Shown: one piece after another, positions 9,232-20,616 of the stretch
Numbering within the stretch: position 1 is the stretch's first letter
How the letters are laid out: every line of letters begins with the position of its first letter
Assembly: GCA_019635735.1 (NCBI GenBank)
Contig: JAHBYX010000002.1
Location: 186,001-250,000, forward strand
Direction: 5' to 3'
Origin: Mesorhizobium sp.
GTDB taxonomy: Bacteria; Pseudomonadota; Alphaproteobacteria; Rhizobiales; Rhizobiaceae
DNA length: 64,000 nucleotides
Made by a program: the position numbers and the translations under genes
The notes under the pieces: generated by a model
Database searches by the model: none
What the model saw: only the letters and a program-made list of their open reading frames with translations
Told to the model about the DNA's origin: nothing

Positions 9232-9878
9232 CAGTTCAGTCCCTTCCTGTCGATCATTACCGTCACCATCCGGACGCCCGATTCCGGCGCATCGAGGCGG
9301 CTGGAGAAGCGGCGCGCTTCGCCCGAGGCCATTCGCCCGGCCCCAGTCGCCAGCTTGTAGCGTGTCACGAGGCCGTCCTGGGCAGTTACATCGATCATCA
9401 GGTCAGGCGAGGCAATACCGTCCTGCGCCGTATTGCGCACCTCGCCGTCGATGAAAAGGCGCGGACCCGTCGCGGTGTCGGCGACCCGCGAGGTCACGCC
9501 AGCGATCCGGATCGTCTCGGCATCGCCCCTCAGGACGGGCAGGTGGCGGGAAAGAGTGTGTCCGCCCGCCATCCAGAAGGCGGCGATGGCAGCGGCGAAC
9601 CCGCCCGCCCAGAAGCCGATCCCGGCGCGGCGGGAAACACGTCCAGATTCTGCGGCGTGCTTGAGCAGATCCATCCCGGTCAACGGCGGCGCCGGCCTGA
9701 CGACCGGAATTTCGGCGACCGTCGTGGCGGATGCCGACGCTGCGGCCGGGCCGCGCGGCAGGGTAACGAACTCGGCATCCACGACGTCGGCGGCCGCGGC
9801 CTGCGGCTGCGCCCCGCGCGGCAGATCGCCGGCCATGATTTCGCCGGAGAGCGGCGGCATATCAGTCGGGTCGCCCAT
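9231..9878 (-). CDS. single-pass membrane protein with DUF3426-like periplasmic domain
   Basis: A 215-residue protein with a Pro/Ala-rich cytoplasmic N-terminus, one transmembrane helix (about residues 97-118, IGFWAGGFAAAIAAFWMAGG) and a C-terminal beta-rich domain with RIAGVTSRVADTATGPRLFIDGEVRN. That pattern resembles the DUF3426 domain normally found on MJ0042 zinc-finger proteins, here without the zinc finger. The function is unknown. The start MGDPTD was chosen because the longer frame gives a basic leader with no homology-like pattern. First gene of the hpt operon; divergent from ftsE. Confidence 0.7.
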   Translation of the reverse strand: MGDPTDMPPLSGEIMAGDLPRGAQPQAAAADVVDAEFVTLPRGPAAASASATTVAEIPVVRPAPPLTGMDLLKHAAESGRVSRRAGIGFWAGGFAAAIAAFWMAGGHTLSRHLPVLRGDAETIRIAGVTSRVADTATGPRLFIDGEVRNTAQDGIASPDLMIDVTAQDGLVTRYKLATGAGRMASGEARRFSSRLDAPESGVRMVTVMIDRKGLN

Positions 9879-10054
9879 TCGGCGCAGCCATCCTCTTCCG
9901 TTTTTCCGATCCGGACGCTTCGTCCGGGGTAGCCCGAAATGGTTAATGCTTCGCAACCATTCGGCCTCGCGGGCGAAAACTTAACTCCGCATTAACCATG
10001 CGGGACGAATGGTCGAAGCGATTGCTTCGCCGCGTTGTTGTCCGGGAACGAGCT

Positions 10055-10714
10055 TTGATCCGTTTCGAGAATGTCGGCCTGCGCTATGGAATGGGACCGG
10101 AAATCCTCCGCGACATCTCGTTCCATATCCCGCCGAAATCCTTCCAGTTTCTCAGCGGTCCGTCCGGCGCCGGGAAGACAACCCTGCTGCGCCTGCTGTT
10201 CATGTCGCTCAAGCCCACGCGCGGCCTGATCACCGTCTTCGACAAGGATCGCGCTCGCATCGCCCAGCGCGACCTGCCGGCGCTGAGACGCCGGATCGGC
10301 GTGGTGTTCCAGGATTTCCGCCTGCTCGACCACATGACGACCTACGAAAACGTCGCCCTGCCCCTGCGCGTGCGCGGCAGGGACGAAAGCACCTACCGAA
10401 GCGACGTGATAGAACTGCTCAAATGGGTGGGGCTCGGCGAGCGGATGCACGTGCTGCCGCCGGTGCTCTCCGGCGGCGAGAAGCAGCGCGCGGCGATCGC
10501 GCGCGCGTTGATCGAGCAGCCGCAGATCCTGCTCGCGGACGAGCCGACAGGCAATGTCGATCCGCCGCTCGCTCGCCGGCTCCTGCGCCTCTTCATCGAG
10601 CTCAACCGCTCGGGAACCGCCGTCGTCATCGCCACCCACGATCTCGGCCTGATGGAGCAGGTGGATGCCCGCCGCATGATCCTCGCCAACGGACGGCTGG
10701 ACATCCATGACTGA
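10055..10714 (+). CDS. ftsE: cell division ABC transporter ATPase FtsE
   Basis: A 219-residue ATPase that pairs with FtsX and controls periplasmic cell-wall hydrolases at the division septum. Walker A is GPSGAGKTT near residue 36, the signature is LSGGEKQRAAIARAL near 138, and Walker B is ILLADEPTGNVD near 161. The TTG at 10055 was chosen because family members begin (M)IRFENVGLRYG. An in-frame ATG at 9998 would add 19 basic residues not typical of FtsE. The last eight bases overlap ftsX. Confidence 0.92.
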   Translation: MIRFENVGLRYGMGPEILRDISFHIPPKSFQFLSGPSGAGKTTLLRLLFMSLKPTRGLITVFDKDRARIAQRDLPALRRRIGVVFQDFRLLDHMTTYENVALPLRVRGRDESTYRSDVIELLKWVGLGERMHVLPPVLSGGEKQRAAIARALIEQPQILLADEPTGNVDPPLARRLLRLFIELNRSGTAVVIATHDLGLMEQVDARRMILANGRLDIHD

Positions 10715-11678
10715 ACCCGTCGCCGCGCAATCCGCCCAGGCGCGCACCGAGGCCGCGCCGCGCAAGATGCAGCCGATCGTCCCGGCGCAGACCGTGTCGG
10801 GCAACGCGCTGGTGATCGTCATCGCGATCATGACCTTTCTCTCCTGCCTGACCCTCGGCGCGGTCACCCTGGTGCGCGACACCGCGAGCATGTGGCAGAG
10901 CCAGATCTCCCGCGAGGCGACGATCCAGATCAAGCCGGCCGACGGCCTCGACATGGAAGCCGCGCTTGCGACCGTGCAGCAGATCGTCGCCGACTTCCCT
11001 GGCGTGAAGGATGCCCGTATCGTCGATCGCGAGGCGACCGCGCGGTTGCTTTCGCCGTGGCTCGGCGAAGACGTGAACCTCGACGAGCTTCCGGTGCCGC
11101 GGCTGGTGATCGTCACCATCGACGAGACCTCGCCGCCCGATTTCGCCGCGATTCGTGCAGCCCTCGCAAAGGACGTGTCGGACGCCAGGCTCGACGATCA
11201 CCGGACCTGGATCGACCGTCTGGTGTCGATGGCGCGAACCACGGTCGCCATCGGCATCGCCACGCTCGGCCTGATCCTCGCCGCCACCGTTCTCACCGTC
11301 GTCTTCGCCACGCGCGGCGCCATGGCCGGCAACGGCCAGATCATCGAGGTGCTGCACTTCGTCGGCGCCGAATCAAGCTTCATCGCAACCGAGTTCCGGC
11401 GCCATTTCCTTCTGACCGGAGCCAAAGGCGCGGCCGCGGGCGGGCTCGCGGCCGTGGTGGTGTTCATCGTCTTCGGCTGGTGGTCGTCGCGCAACATGGC
11501 GACGCCGGAGGCCGACCAGGCGGCAGCGCTGTTCGGCAATTTCGCCATCGGGGCGGCGGGCTATATCGGCGTCGCCCTGATTGTCGGGCTGATCGCCGTC
11601 CTCACCGCGGCCACGTCCCACATCACCGTCGTCTCCTATCTTCACGACATCGACATGCCCGGGCACGGCGATGTCTGA
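10707..11678 (+). CDS. ftsX: cell division protein FtsX
   Basis: A 323-residue membrane partner of FtsE. It has the family topology: a cytoplasmic N-terminus, a first helix near residues 32-54, a periplasmic domain with LSPWLGEDVNLDELPVP-type sequence near 115-130, then three helices near 175-200, 230-253 and 270-300. It transmits ATPase state to periplasmic peptidoglycan hydrolase activators. The ATG overlaps the ftsE stop by eight bases, consistent with coupled synthesis of an obligate complex. Confidence 0.93.
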   Translation: MTEPVAAQSAQARTEAAPRKMQPIVPAQTVSGNALVIVIAIMTFLSCLTLGAVTLVRDTASMWQSQISREATIQIKPADGLDMEAALATVQQIVADFPGVKDARIVDREATARLLSPWLGEDVNLDELPVPRLVIVTIDETSPPDFAAIRAALAKDVSDARLDDHRTWIDRLVSMARTTVAIGIATLGLILAATVLTVVFATRGAMAGNGQIIEVLHFVGAESSFIATEFRRHFLLTGAKGAAAGGLAAVVVFIVFGWWSSRNMATPEADQAAALFGNFAIGAAGYIGVALIVGLIAVLTAATSHITVVSYLHDIDMPGHGDV

Positions 11679-11789
11679 CGCCATTCGCGACAGGCAACGC
11701 GGAACCCCTTGCCTCCTGTTCCGTTCCCCAACGTCACGCCGGCTCCACTCTGTTCAAGGGATCGTTTCGGGATTAACCATGTGAATGCA

Positions 11790-12485
11790 ATGACGGGGCA
11801 TGTCGAAGAGGACCCGCTCGGTGCGGCGAACAGGTTCGCGCGGCGCGGTCCATGGCAAACTGCGCGCTGGCTGATAGCCGGCGCCTTTGGCGTGTGCCTG
11901 CTCTTCCTCGCCGGATTCGCGGTCTTCGCCAGCCACATCGGCGGTCTCTCCACACCGGAACAGGTGCGCCAGGCCGATGCCATCATCGTCGTGACCGGCG
12001 GACAGTCGCGCATCGATGTCGCCGTCGATCTGCTGAGAACCGGAAAAGGCAAGCGCCTCCTGATCAGCGGCGTCAACCCGATGGCCAAGCGCGAGGATCT
12101 GCGCGCCGCGACGGGAGGCGACCGTGGCCTGTTCGCCTGCTGCGTCGACATCGACCACGCCGCGCTCGACACCGTGGGCAACGCCGAGGAGAGCGCCAAA
12201 TGGGTTCGCGGCCACGCCTATGACAGCGTCATCCTCGTCACCAACAACTACCATATTCCGCGCACCATGCTGGAGATGCGCAGACTGCTCGACCACGAGG
12301 ACCTGCAGCCCTATCCGGTCGTGAACACGCGTCTCGACCGCGGCGGCTGGCTGACCAAGCCGGAGGCGATCCGGGTTCTGTTCACCGAATACACAAAATA
12401 CCTCGCCGCGCTTGCCCGCGTGCCGTTCTCCCATTCCGCCGGGCAAAACGACATGGAAGTGGTCAACGCCCGCAGCCTGAACTGA
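11790..12485 (+). CDS. YdcF/SanA-family membrane protein (DUF218)
   Basis: A 231-residue protein with one membrane anchor (about residues 25-47) and a Rossmann-like DUF218 domain: ADAIIVVTGGQSRIDVAVDLL, RLLISGV, and SVILVTNNYHIPRTMLEMR. DUF218 proteins act in envelope integrity and are suspected to handle nucleotide- or lipid-linked substrates; the reaction is unknown. The ATG at 11790 was preferred, with GTG 11781 as an alternative in the same frame. It follows ftsX and precedes plsC, an order conserved in rhizobia. Confidence 0.85.
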   Translation: MTGHVEEDPLGAANRFARRGPWQTARWLIAGAFGVCLLFLAGFAVFASHIGGLSTPEQVRQADAIIVVTGGQSRIDVAVDLLRTGKGKRLLISGVNPMAKREDLRAATGGDRGLFACCVDIDHAALDTVGNAEESAKWVRGHAYDSVILVTNNYHIPRTMLEMRRLLDHEDLQPYPVVNTRLDRGGWLTKPEAIRVLFTEYTKYLAALARVPFSHSAGQNDMEVVNARSLN

Positions 12486-12551
12486 ACCCGTCCGGCGTTG
12501 CGTTTTCCGCCGGCTGGTGTAACCACGAGCGTCTCCTTCCTGGCGGGGCCT

Positions 12552-13352
12552 ATGGTCGTCATCCGTTCACTGGTGTTCAATTTCGCATTCTATCTGAGCC
12601 TGATCGTTCAGATGCTCGTCTTCACACCGTTCTACTTCCTCGCACCGCGCCGTCTCGCCTGGTTCGTGCCGAAGTTCTGGTCGCGCTCGAGCCTGTGGCT
12701 GCAGAAATGGCTCGCCGGCACCGACGCCGAGATCACCGGCATGGAGAACCTGCCGAAGGGTCCCTTCATCCTCGCCCCCAAACACCAGTCCTTCTGGGAT
12801 GCGATTGCCTTCTTCCCCTATCTCGAGGACCCGCTCTACATCCTCAAGCGCGAGCTGATGTGGATTCCCTTCTTCGGCTGGTACATCGCCAAGATGCGGA
12901 TGATCCCGGTCGATCGCGGCAAGCGCTCGATCGCGCTCAAGGCGGTCATCGGCGCGACCAACACGGAAATGGCGCGCAATCCGCGCCAGCTCATCATCTA
13001 TCCCGAGGGCACGCGGCGCGCGCCCGGCGACGTGCCGGACTATAAATACGGCATCGTCGAGCTCTATTCCGGGCTCAACGTCCCGGTGGTGCCCGTCGCC
13101 CACATGGCAGGTCTCTACTGGCCACGGCGCAAGTTCCTGCGCTTCCCCGGCACCATCAAGGCCCGCTTCCTGCCCCCGATTCCGGCCGGCCTGCCCAGGG
13201 AAGAGTTTCGCGAACGGCTGATTCGCGAGACCGAAGCCGCCTGCGACGCTTTCCTGATCGAGATTGCGACCGGCGCGAACCCGCCGCCGATGCCGCCGAC
13301 CGCCCAGCGCCGGCTGAGGGAACTCGGCGTCGCCGTCCCCGCTCAGCCCTGA
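12552..13352 (+). CDS. plsC: 1-acyl-sn-glycerol-3-phosphate acyltransferase
   Basis: A 266-residue lysophosphatidic acid acyltransferase at the inner membrane, making phosphatidic acid for phospholipids. It has an N-terminal membrane helix (about residues 5-28), the catalytic HX4D motif as KHQSFWD near residue 75, and the substrate motif YPEGTRR near 152. Start MVVIRSL was chosen because the upstream extension is not hydrophobic and lies just after the ydcF stop. Its 3' end overlaps the convergent chaC gene by 10 bases. Confidence 0.92.
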   Translation: MVVIRSLVFNFAFYLSLIVQMLVFTPFYFLAPRRLAWFVPKFWSRSSLWLQKWLAGTDAEITGMENLPKGPFILAPKHQSFWDAIAFFPYLEDPLYILKRELMWIPFFGWYIAKMRMIPVDRGKRSIALKAVIGATNTEMARNPRQLIIYPEGTRRAPGDVPDYKYGIVELYSGLNVPVVPVAHMAGLYWPRRKFLRFPGTIKARFLPPIPAGLPREEFRERLIRETEAACDAFLIEIATGANPPPMPPTAQRRLRELGVAVPAQP

Positions 13353-13870
13353 GGTGGCGCAAGCCGCTCGGCGACCGCGTCCAGCCAGTGGTCGCGGATG
13401 CCCAGCGCCTTGAGATGGGCGACGGTATTGAGGACGTATTCTTCGTTGGCGCCGGAAACGCCGACCGCGCCGGACACGCGCCGCGCCGCCTCCTCGACGT
13501 CGAGCGCGCCGGCATATTGCGCGTGCGACCGGTCAACGACATAGGTCACGGCCGGCACGGTACTCCCGCCGTCAAGACGGATCGGCAAGGCGCGTTCCAG
13601 ATAGACCGACGTCACCAGCTCCCGCTCGCGCAGGTATCCGACGACCTCGTCGCGCAAATCGTCCGGCACGCGAAAGGCAAGGCCGAGGCAAGAGCCGCCG
13701 CGATCGAGGCCGAGCACCAGTCCGGGCCGCTCGCGCGTGCCGCGATGCACGTGCGAGGTCACGCACAGCGCGCGGCGATAGCCATGCAGCCGCGCCCGAC
13801 GCGTCTCTACATGCGCGAACCCCGGACGCCACATCAGCGAGCCGTAGCCAAAAACCCAAAAATCGCCCAT
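13343..13870 (-). CDS. chaC: gamma-glutamylcyclotransferase, ChaC type
   Basis: A 175-residue enzyme expected to cleave glutathione into 5-oxoproline and Cys-Gly. The substrate loop VFGYGSLMWRPGF is at residues 6-18, LGLAFRVP lies near 62, and EREL near 83 holds the conserved glutamate region, as in ChaC proteins rather than classical gamma-glutamylcyclotransferases. The size is normal. It is convergent with plsC (10-base overlap) and divergent from the DUF2125 gene. Confidence 0.9.
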   Translation of the reverse strand: MGDFWVFGYGSLMWRPGFAHVETRRARLHGYRRALCVTSHVHRGTRERPGLVLGLDRGGSCLGLAFRVPDDLRDEVVGYLRERELVTSVYLERALPIRLDGGSTVPAVTYVVDRSHAQYAGALDVEEAARRVSGAVGVSGANEEYVLNTVAHLKALGIRDHWLDAVAERLAPPQG

Positions 13871-13936
13871 ATCGCCAGACCGGATCGTTCTGCGGCGCGG
13901 TGTCGCCAGGAACGGCCGACTTAGGAATCCGACCCG

Positions 13937-14935
13937 ATGACGTCAAGCGACCAGAACGGAAACAGGGCTCCCGCCCCGCCGCGCGGCATGAGCCGCCGCT
14001 TCGCCTGGCTTGCCTTCGCGATCATCGCCGCGATCGGCCTCTACACCGCCGGCTGGTTCTATTTCGCGGACAGACTGGAGACAGCCCTCGCGCAGGCGAT
14101 CGGCAAGGCCCGCGACCGCGGCGCGGAAGCCGACTGCACCAGGGCGCAGGCGCGTGGCTATCCCTTCCGCATCGGCCTGTTCTGCGACGGCGTCGCCTTT
14201 GCGGACCGCAAGGTCGGGGTCTCGCTCTCGGGCACGGGCCTGCGCAGCGCAGCCCAGATCTACCAGCCGAGCCGCATCGTCGGCGAGCTCGACCGGCTCT
14301 CCATCGACCTCGCCCGCGCCGGCGTCGCCATCGACATGTCCGATCTGCGCTATTCGACCCGGCTGGCCAGCCCGCTGCCCGACCTGGTTTCGGTCGCCGG
14401 AAGCGGGCTTCTGGCCGCCGAACTGTCGGGAGCGAAACTGGCCGCCGCCTCGGCCGCGCAGGCGCACATGCGTCCGCGCGGCCAGGATCTCGACCTGGCC
14501 GGCAGCGTGTCGCAGCTGCGCCTGGAACCGCGGACCGGCGCGCCACCCGATCTGCCGCCCGTGGATGGCGCGTGGGATGTGACGCTCAAGGACGGCGTCG
14601 CGCTTGTGCGAACCTCCGCCGGCAGCCTGCGCGGGATGTCGACCGAAATCCGCAACCTGACCGTCACGTCGGGCACCGCCGGCATCGGCGTCTCCGGCCC
14701 CTTCGCGGTCGACCAGGCTGGCCTCGTCGATGCGACGCTGACGATCGCGATCACCGACCCTGCCACGCTCATCTCTATCCTGAGGCGCGCTTTTCCGGAC
14801 ATGCGTCCCCAGCTCGGCCAGGCGGAGGCGCTGCTGACCGCCATGGGCGACAATCCTCAGCTCCCGCTCTCGATTTCAAAGGGCGAAATGCGGATGGGCT
14901 TCTTCACGGTGGGACGGATCCCGCCGCTCGACTGA
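13937..14935 (+). CDS. DUF2125 envelope protein
   Basis: A 332-residue protein with a cytoplasmic N-terminus, one membrane helix (about residues 24-46) and a large extracytoplasmic beta-rich domain. The sequence CTRAQARGYPFRIGLFCDG near residue 62 is the DUF2125 hallmark, with two cysteines that may pair. The function is unknown, and the family is common in alphaproteobacteria. It ends four bases before the convergent sodC. Confidence 0.85.
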   Translation: MTSSDQNGNRAPAPPRGMSRRFAWLAFAIIAAIGLYTAGWFYFADRLETALAQAIGKARDRGAEADCTRAQARGYPFRIGLFCDGVAFADRKVGVSLSGTGLRSAAQIYQPSRIVGELDRLSIDLARAGVAIDMSDLRYSTRLASPLPDLVSVAGSGLLAAELSGAKLAAASAAQAHMRPRGQDLDLAGSVSQLRLEPRTGAPPDLPPVDGAWDVTLKDGVALVRTSAGSLRGMSTEIRNLTVTSGTAGIGVSGPFAVDQAGLVDATLTIAITDPATLISILRRAFPDMRPQLGQAEALLTAMGDNPQLPLSISKGEMRMGFFTVGRIPPLD

Positions 14936-14938
14936 CCT

Positions 14939-15463
14939 TTACGACGGTTGCTCGATCACCCCGCAAGCAACGCGGTTGCCCGCGTGGCCGGCCGGCGCCG
15001 AGGCGTAGTCGTCCGGCTCGGCATGCAGCACGACCGCCGATCCGTCCGTGTCCATCAGCGGGTTGGCGCCACCCTCGCCCAGCGACAGCCGATCGGTGAA
15101 GAATTCGACCTTCAGCACGCCGTTCTCGCCGACATGGACGTTTGGCAGGTCGCCGGCATGCGGGCCGTTCTCGCTGTTGATCCCGTGTTCCTTGCCGCCG
15201 GCATAATGCCCACCCGCGCTCTTGAAACCGCCGGCAGAATCGCATGCGCCCTTCTCGTGGATGTGCAGCCCGTGCGAACCGGGCGCGAGGTTCGTCATCT
15301 CCACGATGATGTGCAGCAACCCGGATTTAGTCTGGTTGAACGTGACGATGCCGTTGTCCGAGCCGTCGGCGCCTGCCATCTTGGCCGTGGCGGAGGTTTC
15401 CTGGGCGTAGGCCTGCGACGCCATCAGTGTTGCGACCGCCGCTGCGAATATGGTCCGTCTCAT
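14939..15463 (-). CDS. sodC: periplasmic Cu/Zn superoxide dismutase
   Basis: A 174-residue precursor with a Sec signal peptide ending at AYAQ. The copper ligands are in GLHIHEKGAC and the zinc loop is in FKSAGGHYAGGKEHG...GPHAGDLPN. The C-terminal VVLHAEPDDY and NRVACGVI supply the last copper histidine and the disulfide cysteine. It detoxifies periplasmic superoxide. Start MRRTIF has a strong GGAAGGA ribosome site; the longer frame has no signal sequence at its start. Confidence 0.95.
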   Translation of the reverse strand: MRRTIFAAAVATLMASQAYAQETSATAKMAGADGSDNGIVTFNQTKSGLLHIIVEMTNLAPGSHGLHIHEKGACDSAGGFKSAGGHYAGGKEHGINSENGPHAGDLPNVHVGENGVLKVEFFTDRLSLGEGGANPLMDTDGSAVVLHAEPDDYASAPAGHAGNRVACGVIEQPS

Positions 15464-15558
15464 CGCTTGCTCCTTCCCGAATGTATCGGGGGCAACGAGT
15501 GGCGGGACGGATGGTTCGATAGACTCCAAGGAAAGCGCTGTCCGGGCCCTCGCCAGAA

Positions 15559-15595
15559 CGACGTCATCCCGGCGACCGGAGGTCAGCCGGGACCC
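15559..15595. repeat. palindromic repeat family B, copy 1
   Basis: A hairpin-forming sequence: arms CCCGGC and GCCGGG enclose a smaller inverted pair GACC/GGTC. The same core appears in opposite orientation at 45265-45298, and the match runs over more than 30 bases. It lies in the 286-base gap between sodC and atpC, which otherwise holds only the atp terminator and no gene that I can support. Confidence 0.7.
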
Positions 15596-15694
15596 ATTCT
15601 TCTATGAAGCTACACGCCAGGAACGCCGGCATTCGCGGCGGGTGGATCTCCGGTCGCCCGGCTCCCCGAACGACGACCACTGCATGGGCACACA

Positions 15695-15724
15695 AAAAGA
15701 AAAAAGCCGGGCACATGGCCCGGC
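15695..15724 (-). terminator. rho-independent terminator of the atp operon
   Basis: On the minus strand, GCCGGGC and GCCCGGC form a 7-bp stem around a 5-base loop (15724-15706), followed by a T-rich run (15705-15695). It lies 25 bases beyond the atpC stop and is a textbook intrinsic terminator for the atpHAGDC transcript. Confidence 0.9.
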
Positions 15725-15749
15725 CTCTTCAAACCCGTGCCGGAGGCAC

Positions 15750-16148
15750 CTACACCGCGTCGTGCAGCGTCGCGAGATGGTTCAGGAACTCCTCGGCCTT
15801 GGTGCGCTCCTCGTCCGTCTTGGCGTCGGCGAGGTCGTCCTTGGCGTCCTGGATGCGGCTTGCGAGGTCGGCCTTGTTGATGTCGGCAACGGCGACGGCC
15901 GATTCGGCCAGCAGCGTGCAGCCTTCCGGCAGGATGTCGGCGAAACCGCCGAACACCACATAGCGCTGCTCGGTCCCGGAGGCGGGCTTCACCGTGACGA
16001 CGCCCGGCTTGATGGTGGCCATCACCGGCGCGTGGTTGGCCATCACGGTCATCTCGCCCTCGGTGCCGGGGATGATCACCGACTCCACGAGCTCGGAGAC
16101 CAGCAGCCGCTCCGGAGAAACGAGGTCGAACTTGAACGCTTCAGCCAT
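15750..16148 (-). CDS. atpC: ATP synthase F1 epsilon subunit
   Basis: A 132-residue subunit of the F1 central stalk. The N-terminal beta-sandwich starts KFDLVSPERLL and has the typical VIIPGTEGEMTVMANHAPV; the C-terminal helix pair begins near residue 88. It links gamma to the c-ring and can inhibit ATP hydrolysis. It is the last gene of the operon. Unusually, a gene for a secreted protein separates it from atpD. Confidence 0.96.
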   Translation of the reverse strand: MAEAFKFDLVSPERLLVSELVESVIIPGTEGEMTVMANHAPVMATIKPGVVTVKPASGTEQRYVVFGGFADILPEGCTLLAESAVAVADINKADLASRIQDAKDDLADAKTDEERTKAEEFLNHLATLHDAV

Positions 16149-16175
16149 ATCGGTCAGCCTATCCGGTCCAGATAC

Positions 16176-16529
16176 TCAATTGTCGAACGTGATCGCGGTG
16201 AAGGCCGGGAATTCGCCCATCACGTTTCCCTCCGCGTCGGTCTGCTCGCCCATCTCGATCATCACCGTGACGGCCCGTCCGACGAACTCGGCCGGCATCT
16301 CGGCATTCTCGTTCCACGCCTCGCACTCGGGCGCCGCACAGAGACCGGTCAGATCCTCGCCATCCTCGGTCCTGATCGTCAGGTAGCAGTTGTCGCCGCA
16401 CTCGTAGGAGTTGATCCTGCCCGACACGACATCGGTGTCCATGCTCGCCCAAACCGGGGCGGGGACACCGAGCGCGAGGACGAGCGCTGCCACATGCGGC
16501 GCCCATCCCAGGAGCAGGCCGGGCTTCAT
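16176..16529 (-). CDS. small secreted Cys-containing protein embedded in the atp operon
   Basis: A 117-residue precursor I do not recognise. Residues 1-29 are a signal peptide (LVLALGVPAPVWAS). The mature part has SYECGDNCYLTI near 41 and GLCAAPEC near 62, so two probable disulfide pairs, then an acidic beta-rich part that looks like a small OB-like or barrel domain. The start has an AAGGGG site that overlaps the atpD stop. It starts 9 bases after atpD and ends 27 bases before atpC, so it must be on the ATP synthase transcript. There is no sign of transfer in base composition. Any link to ATP synthase is only positional. Confidence 0.8.
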   Translation of the reverse strand: MKPGLLLGWAPHVAALVLALGVPAPVWASMDTDVVSGRINSYECGDNCYLTIRTEDGEDLTGLCAAPECEAWNENAEMPAEFVGRAVTVMIEMGEQTDAEGNVMGEFPAFTAITFDN

Positions 16530-16538
16530 GCGAGCCCC

Positions 16539-19065
<2,527 letters not shown>

Positions 19066-19086
19066 GCGGGCCTATCCACTAGCGGT

Positions 19087-20616
19087 TCAGGCGAAGGTCT
19101 TGGCGAACGCGTCGATGGCCGCCTTGAGCTTTTCGCGGGTGCCGTCGGAGATCTGCTTCTCGGTGCGGATGGTGTCGAGCACCTCCTTGCCCTCCGAACG
19201 CATGTAGCCGAGCAGGCCCTGCTCGAACTTGCCGACCTGGTTGAGGGCCAGCTTGTCGAGATAGCCGTTGACGCCGGCGAAGATCACCACGACCTGCTCT
19301 TCCGTCTTCAGCGGCGAGAACTGCGGCTGCTTGAGCAGTTCCGTCAGGCGGGCGCCGCGGTTGAGCAGGCGCTGCGTGGCGGCGTCGAGGTCCGAGCCGA
19401 ACTGGGCGAAGGCGGCCATCTCGCGATACTGGGCGAGCTCGCCCTTGATCGAGCCGGCGACCTGCTTCATCGCCTTGACCTGGGCGGCCGAACCGACGCG
19501 CGACACCGAGAGGCCGACGTTCACCGCCGGACGGATGCCCTGGAAGAACAGGTTGGTCTCGAGGAAGATCTGGCCGTCGGTGATCGAGATCACGTTGGTC
19601 GGGATGTAGGCCGACACGTCGTTGGCCTGCGTCTCGATGACCGGCAGCGCGGTCAGCGAACCGGCGCCGTTGTCGTCGTTCATCTTGGCGGCGCGTTCGA
19701 GCAGGCGCGAATGCAGGAAGAACACGTCGCCGGGATAGGCTTCGCGGCCCGGCGGGCGGCGCAGCAGGAGCGACATCTGACGATAGGCGACGGCCTGCTT
19801 GGACAGGTCGTCATAGGCGATCACGGCGTGCTTGCCGTTGTCGCGGAAATATTCGCCGATGGCGCAGCCGGCGAACGGCGCGATGAACTGCATCGGCGCC
19901 GGGTCCGACGCGGTCGCCGCGATGACGACGGAATATTCGAGCGCGCCGCGCTCTTCCAGCACCTTCACGAACTGCGCGACGGTCGAGCGCTTCTGGCCCA
20001 CCGCGACGTAGACGCAGTAGAGCTTGGCCTTCTCGTCGGTGCCGGCGTTGAGCGGCTTCTGGTTGAGGAAGGTGTCGAGGATGATCGCGGTCTTGCCGGT
20101 CTGGCGGTCGCCGATGACCAGCTCACGCTGGCCGCGGCCGATCGGAATCAGCGCGTCGATGGCCTTGAGGCCGGTCGACATGGGCTCGTGCACCGACTTG
20201 CGCGGGATGATGCCGGGCGCCTTGACGTCGACGCGGCGGCGCTCCGCCGCGACGATCGGGCCCTTGCCGTCGATCGGGTTGCCGAGCGCATCGACAACGC
20301 GGCCGAGCAGGCCGGGGCCGACCGGCACGTCGACGATGGCGCCGGTGCGCTTGACGGTGTCGCCTTCCTTGATGTCGCGGTCGTTGCCGAAGATGACGAC
20401 GCCGACATTGTCGGTCTCGAGATTGAGCGCCATGCCGCGGATGCCGCCGGGGAATTCGACCATCTCGCCGGCCTGGACATTGTCCAGACCGTAGACGCGG
20501 GCGATACCGTCACCGACCGACAGAACCTGACCGACCTCCGAGACTTCGGCTTCCTTGCCGAAGTTCTTGATCTGGTCCTTGAGAATTGCGGAAATTTCCG
20601 CGGCGCGGATGTCCAT
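19087..20616 (-). CDS. atpA: ATP synthase F1 alpha subunit
   Basis: A 509-residue non-catalytic nucleotide-binding subunit. Walker A is [10 protein letters not shown] near residue 170, and the family signature [17 protein letters not shown] lies near 360. It forms the alternating hexamer with AtpD. The ATG overlaps the atpH stop by one base (TGATG), as is usual for these subunits. Confidence 0.98.
   Translation of the reverse strand: MDIRAAEISAILKDQIKNFGKEAEVSEVGQVLSVGDGIARVYGLDNVQAGEMVEFPGGIRGMALNLETDNVGVVIFGNDRDIKEGDTVKRTGAIVDVPVGPGLLGRVVDALGNPIDGKGPIVAAERRRVDVKAPGIIPRKSVHEPMSTGLKAIDALIPIGRGQRELVIGDRQTGKTAIILDTFLNQKPLNAGTDEKAKLYCVYVAVGQKRSTVAQFVKVLEERGALEYSVVIAATASDPAPMQFIAPFAGCAIGEYFRDNGKHAVIAYDDLSKQAVAYRQMSLLLRRPPGREAYPGDVFFLHSRLLERAAKMNDDNGAGSLTALPVIETQANDVSAYIPTNVISITDGQIFLETNLFFQGIRPAVNVGLSVSRVGSAAQVKAMKQVAGSIKGELAQYREMAAFAQFGSDLDAATQRLLNRGARLTELLKQPQFSPLKTEEQVVVIFAGVNGYLDKLALNQVGKFEQGLLGYMRSEGKEVLDTIRTEKQISDGTREKLKAAIDAFAKTFA

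Noticed and set aside
11790..13352. ydcF-plsC as part of an ftsEX-linked novel system
   Set aside because: This order is common in rhizobia and each gene has an ordinary envelope role.
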